Positions 61,587 through 64,000 of a stretch of DNA of 64,000 nt are shown one piece after another. Position 1 is the stretch's first letter. Each line of letters opens with the position of its first letter. The position numbers were made by a program, and so were the translations under genes. The stretch comes from G963678255 sp963678255 (GTDB taxonomy: Bacteria; Cloacimonadota; Cloacimonadia; Cloacimonadales; WRIO01): NCBI GenBank assembly GCA_963678255.2, contig CAXXTW010000001.1:1240001-1304000 (forward strand). Direction: 5' to 3'. Below the pieces are notes generated by a model. That model saw nothing but the letters and a program-made list of their open reading frames with translations, had not been told where the DNA came from and ran no database searches.

Positions 61587-63257
61587 TTAGAAGAGACCTG
61601 TGATATTCCCATCTGAATCTACATCGATATTTAAAGCAGAAGGATTTTTTGATAATCCAGGCATTCTCATGATTTCACCTGTTACAGGAATAACAAAGCC
61701 GGCACCAGACGCTAGTTTGACTTCACGAACGGTAACCAGGAAGTCTTTTGGCCTTCCTAAAAGATCGGGGTTGTCTGATAGAGATTTTTGTGTTTTAGCC
61801 ATACAGATGGGAAGCTGGTCAAACCCGAACTTTTTAAGGAGTTTTAAATCCTGTTTAGCATTGGCTGTATAATCAATAGCCTGAGCACCATAAATCTCTT
61901 TGGCAATAATTTCAACTTTTTCTTCAATTGGTAATTTCCAATTATAGAGGAATTTTTGTTGGCAGATATGTTGTTCAATCATATGAGATACTTTTTCAGC
62001 TAATTCCAAACCGCCTGCACCACCTTGTCCCCAGAAATCAACAATAGAAGCTTCAAATCCTTTTTCATGACAGAAATCTTTGATCAGATTTAATTCTTCA
62101 TCTGTATCTGTTGAAAACTTATTGATCGCTACAATGGATTTCATACCAAACTTTTGGATGTTTTCCAAGTGTTTTCCTAAGTTTTCCAATCCTTTCTTAA
62201 CTGCTTCAGGATTTGGAACAGTGATTTCTTTTAAACGTCCACCACCATGCATTTTAATAGCTCGAACGGTAGCAACCAAGACAACTGCGGAAGTGCAGAA
62301 TTCACCATAACGACTGACAATATCAAAGAACTTTTCAGCACCTAAATCAAAGCCAAAACCTGCTTCGGTTACTACAAAGTCAGCAAGTCTCAGCGCTGTT
62401 TTTGTTGCGATGATACTGTTGGCACCCTGAGCAATATTGGCAAAAGGACCTCCATGTACAAAGGCAGGAGTATGCTCAAGAGTTTGCACTAAGTTTGGTT
62501 TCAGAGCATCTTTTAATAGAGCTGTGATTGCCCCTTCAAATTGCAGATCTTTTACCTGAACCAATTTTCCTTCATAAGTATAACCAATAGTGATCTTGCC
62601 AATTTTTTCTTTTAGCTCATCAATAGTATTTGATAAACATAAGATGGCCATAATCTCAGACGCAGGTGTGATATCAAAGCCTTCTTCACGTGGAAAACCC
62701 TGTTTATTACCACCCAAACCGATGACACAGTCTCTCAACATTCTGTCATTAACATCCAAGACTCTTTTCCAGAGGATTTGTCTGGGATCAAGATTGATGG
62801 GATTGCCATGATAGACATAGTTATCAATCAAAGCAGCCAGGGTGTTATTGGCAGAAGTGATCGCATGAAAATCACCAGTAAAGTGAAGATTTATATCTTC
62901 CATCGGTAAAACCTGAGAATAGCCACCACCTGCTGCGCCTCCCTTTATTCCAAAAACAGGGCCTAAAGAAGGCTCTCTGATGGCAACTATTGTCTTTTTG
63001 CCAATTCGATTTAAAGCCTGAGTTAATCCAATTGAAGTCGTGGTTTTTCCTTCACCTGCTGGGGTGGGTGTGATCGCTGAAACAAGAATAAGTTGCCCCA
63101 TGGGATTATCTTTGATGCGATCTAGTGTTTTATAAGATAACTTTGCTTTATATTTTCCAAACAACTCCAAATCATCATCTTTTAAACCAAGTTGACTGGC
63201 AATTTCAGTGATGGGTTGCATTTCGACAGAGCGAGCAATTTCTAAATCTGAGGGCAT
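61587..63257 (-). CDS. fhs: Formate--tetrahydrofolate ligase
   Basis: The 556-residue protein is full length for the family. It has the ATP loop TPTPAGEGKTTTSIGL near 63, REPSLGPVFGIKGGAAGGGYSQV (cut here: EPSLGPVFGIKGGAAGGG), THTPAFVHGGPFANIAQG-like EHTPAFVHGGPFANIAQG and TEAGFGFDLGAEKF. It makes 10-formyl-THF from formate, THF and ATP, or runs in reverse. AGGAGG precedes the start. It lies 12 nt after the ferritin-like gene, forming a two-gene operon. Confidence 0.97.
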   Translation of the reverse strand: MPSDLEIARSVEMQPITEIASQLGLKDDDLELFGKYKAKLSYKTLDRIKDNPMGQLILVSAITPTPAGEGKTTTSIGLTQALNRIGKKTIVAIREPSLGPVFGIKGGAAGGGYSQVLPMEDINLHFTGDFHAITSANNTLAALIDNYVYHGNPINLDPRQILWKRVLDVNDRMLRDCVIGLGGNKQGFPREEGFDITPASEIMAILCLSNTIDELKEKIGKITIGYTYEGKLVQVKDLQFEGAITALLKDALKPNLVQTLEHTPAFVHGGPFANIAQGANSIIATKTALRLADFVVTEAGFGFDLGAEKFFDIVSRYGEFCTSAVVLVATVRAIKMHGGGRLKEITVPNPEAVKKGLENLGKHLENIQKFGMKSIVAINKFSTDTDEELNLIKDFCHEKGFEASIVDFWGQGGAGGLELAEKVSHMIEQHICQQKFLYNWKLPIEEKVEIIAKEIYGAQAIDYTANAKQDLKLLKKFGFDQLPICMAKTQKSLSDNPDLLGRPKDFLVTVREVKLASGAGFVIPVTGEIMRMPGLSKNPSALNIDVDSDGNITGLF

Positions 63258-63269
63258 CTTTTCCTCCTG

Positions 63270-63755
63270 TTAAAAATGTTTTAATTTATAATCGTTAAGC
63301 CTGAAAACATGAGAGATTTCTTCTTGAATGATCTCTTGAAGAAGAGTTTTTGATTTTTCGTTTTTAATATTATCTTTCACAGCATGAAAGAATAATAGAG
63401 TGTCTTTTTCAAAAATAATCGCATTATTTATAATAAACAGATCATTTTCAGCCTGAGTCAATAATCGGATGGCACTCTTTTCGTCAGAAAACATACGAGA
63501 GTCTGTAATCATCTTTATATAAGAAGAGATTAATTCCCAATCCTGAGTCATATCTAAATCATAAAGATCATAGTTATCTCTTAAACTCAGGAAATATTTT
63601 TCGTGTTTTTCTTCCTGATCCCGTAAAAATGTTAATAATTCTTTAGCATCTGCACTTAAAAAATCATTTTTCAAAGCTTGATTATAATAAGCATAACCGC
63701 TTTTTTCAATTTGAACTGCCATCTCGACGATTTCATTAGCAGAAAAGTTACTCAT
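63270..63755 (-). CDS. Ferritin-like (rubrerythrin-type) diiron protein
   Basis: The 161-residue protein is a four-helix bundle with metal-ligand motifs EMAVQIEKSGYAYY, RDQEEKHEKYF (E-x-x-H), FEKDTLLFFHAV and EEISHVFRLNDY (second E-x-x-H). It lacks the C-terminal rubredoxin domain of true rubrerythrins. A role in iron or peroxide handling under anaerobic conditions is likely. I chose the ATG at 63755, with GGAGG 5 nt ahead; an ATG at 63767 lies before that site. fhs follows 12 nt later. Confidence 0.85.
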   Translation of the reverse strand: MSNFSANEIVEMAVQIEKSGYAYYNQALKNDFLSADAKELLTFLRDQEEKHEKYFLSLRDNYDLYDLDMTQDWELISSYIKMITDSRMFSDEKSAIRLLTQAENDLFIINNAIIFEKDTLLFFHAVKDNIKNEKSKTLLQEIIQEEISHVFRLNDYKLKHF

Positions 63756-63851
63756 ATTATCCTCCATGGTTTAATTTTATGCTTTATAGATAGAGTAATC
63801 TGTTTTTATGAAAAGTCAAGTATAAAAGTTATATAAATAAAAGATAAACAT

Positions 63852-63884
63852 GAGCGAGTCAGCATGAATGAGCTACACTCGCTC
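63852..63884. repeat. Hairpin with GAGCGAGT arms
   Basis: The arms gagcgagt (63852-63859) and actcgctc (63877-63884) enclose 17 nt. The arm sequence overlaps that of the GGAGCGAG REP-like family at 51.2 and 56.6 kb. It lies in the 245-bp non-coding end of the window, where no gene is visible. Confidence 0.5.
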
Positions 63885-64000
63885 GATGAATGTTACATCA
63901 GATGATTGAGGATCAGTTTCATTTTTAGGGGAGGAATTAACTTTACCTCAATCATTTTTTATACGAATTAGGAGGGCTTTCCAGATTTCCAGAGTGATCT

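Overview
The window is AT-rich, densely coded DNA from a diderm bacterium. It encodes a FadL-type porin, a TolC/RND pump and meso-DAP-type peptidoglycan enzymes. Several secreted proteins end in a FlgD-like domain with the signature NYPNPFNPTTTI, and palindromic intergenic repeats are common. This combination suggests the Fibrobacteres-Chlorobi-Bacteroidetes side of the tree, most likely a Cloacimonadota-like lineage. That placement is inferred; no rRNA gene is present.

Layout. (1) 1-3.4 kb: end of a FadL-like porin gene, a small lipoprotein and an exported PDZ protein. (2) 4.0-21.3 kb: a complete dcw (division and cell wall) operon: mraZ, rsmH, an ftsL-like gene, a PASTA-containing division PBP, a fused murE-murF, mraY, murD, ftsW, murG, murC, murB, ftsQ, ftsA, ftsZ. 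It is preceded by six 10-bp-phased repeats that look like MraZ boxes. No ddl lies in the cluster. (3) 36.0-21.3 kb, minus strand: one tightly packed array of 13 genes. It starts with cheY and a cheZ-like gene, continues with two single-domain response regulators, a small CxCG protein, a PAS histidine kinase and a sigma-54 activator, and runs into surface-polysaccharide genes (FemAB-like, deacetylase-like, three glycosyltransferase modules in two genes, a WecA-like initiator) and a secreted propeller protein. (4) 36.3-42.0 kb: ttcA-like, fdhD, pepA, an ArsC-like gene and a PpiD-like chaperone. (5) 42.2-43.0 kb: a non-coding block of tandem 206-bp units, each holding a 170-bp element with 14-bp inverted ends. 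(6) 43.1-50.7 kb: a pyridoxal-kinase-family gene, then a TetR-controlled tripartite RND efflux operon whose predicted operator fills the promoter spacer. (7) 51.2-56.6 kb: a mobile/repeat island. A RAYT (REP-associated tyrosine transposase) gene sits between arrays of 3 and 5 near-identical palindromes; next to it a secreted beta-helix protein gene is broken, its last part split by an IS1634-family element. Inverted copies of another REP-like sequence bound the island. (8) 56.9-64 kb: a lipoprotein, a GNAT, a secreted protein of unknown function with a FlgD-like tail, a GIN-domain protein, fhs and a ferritin-like protein.

The strongest leads are the RAYT/REP module, the operon joining chemotaxis-type signalling to surface glycan synthesis with its motif-repeating CheZ, and the phased repeats before mraZ. 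All domain calls are from reading sequence; no database search was run.
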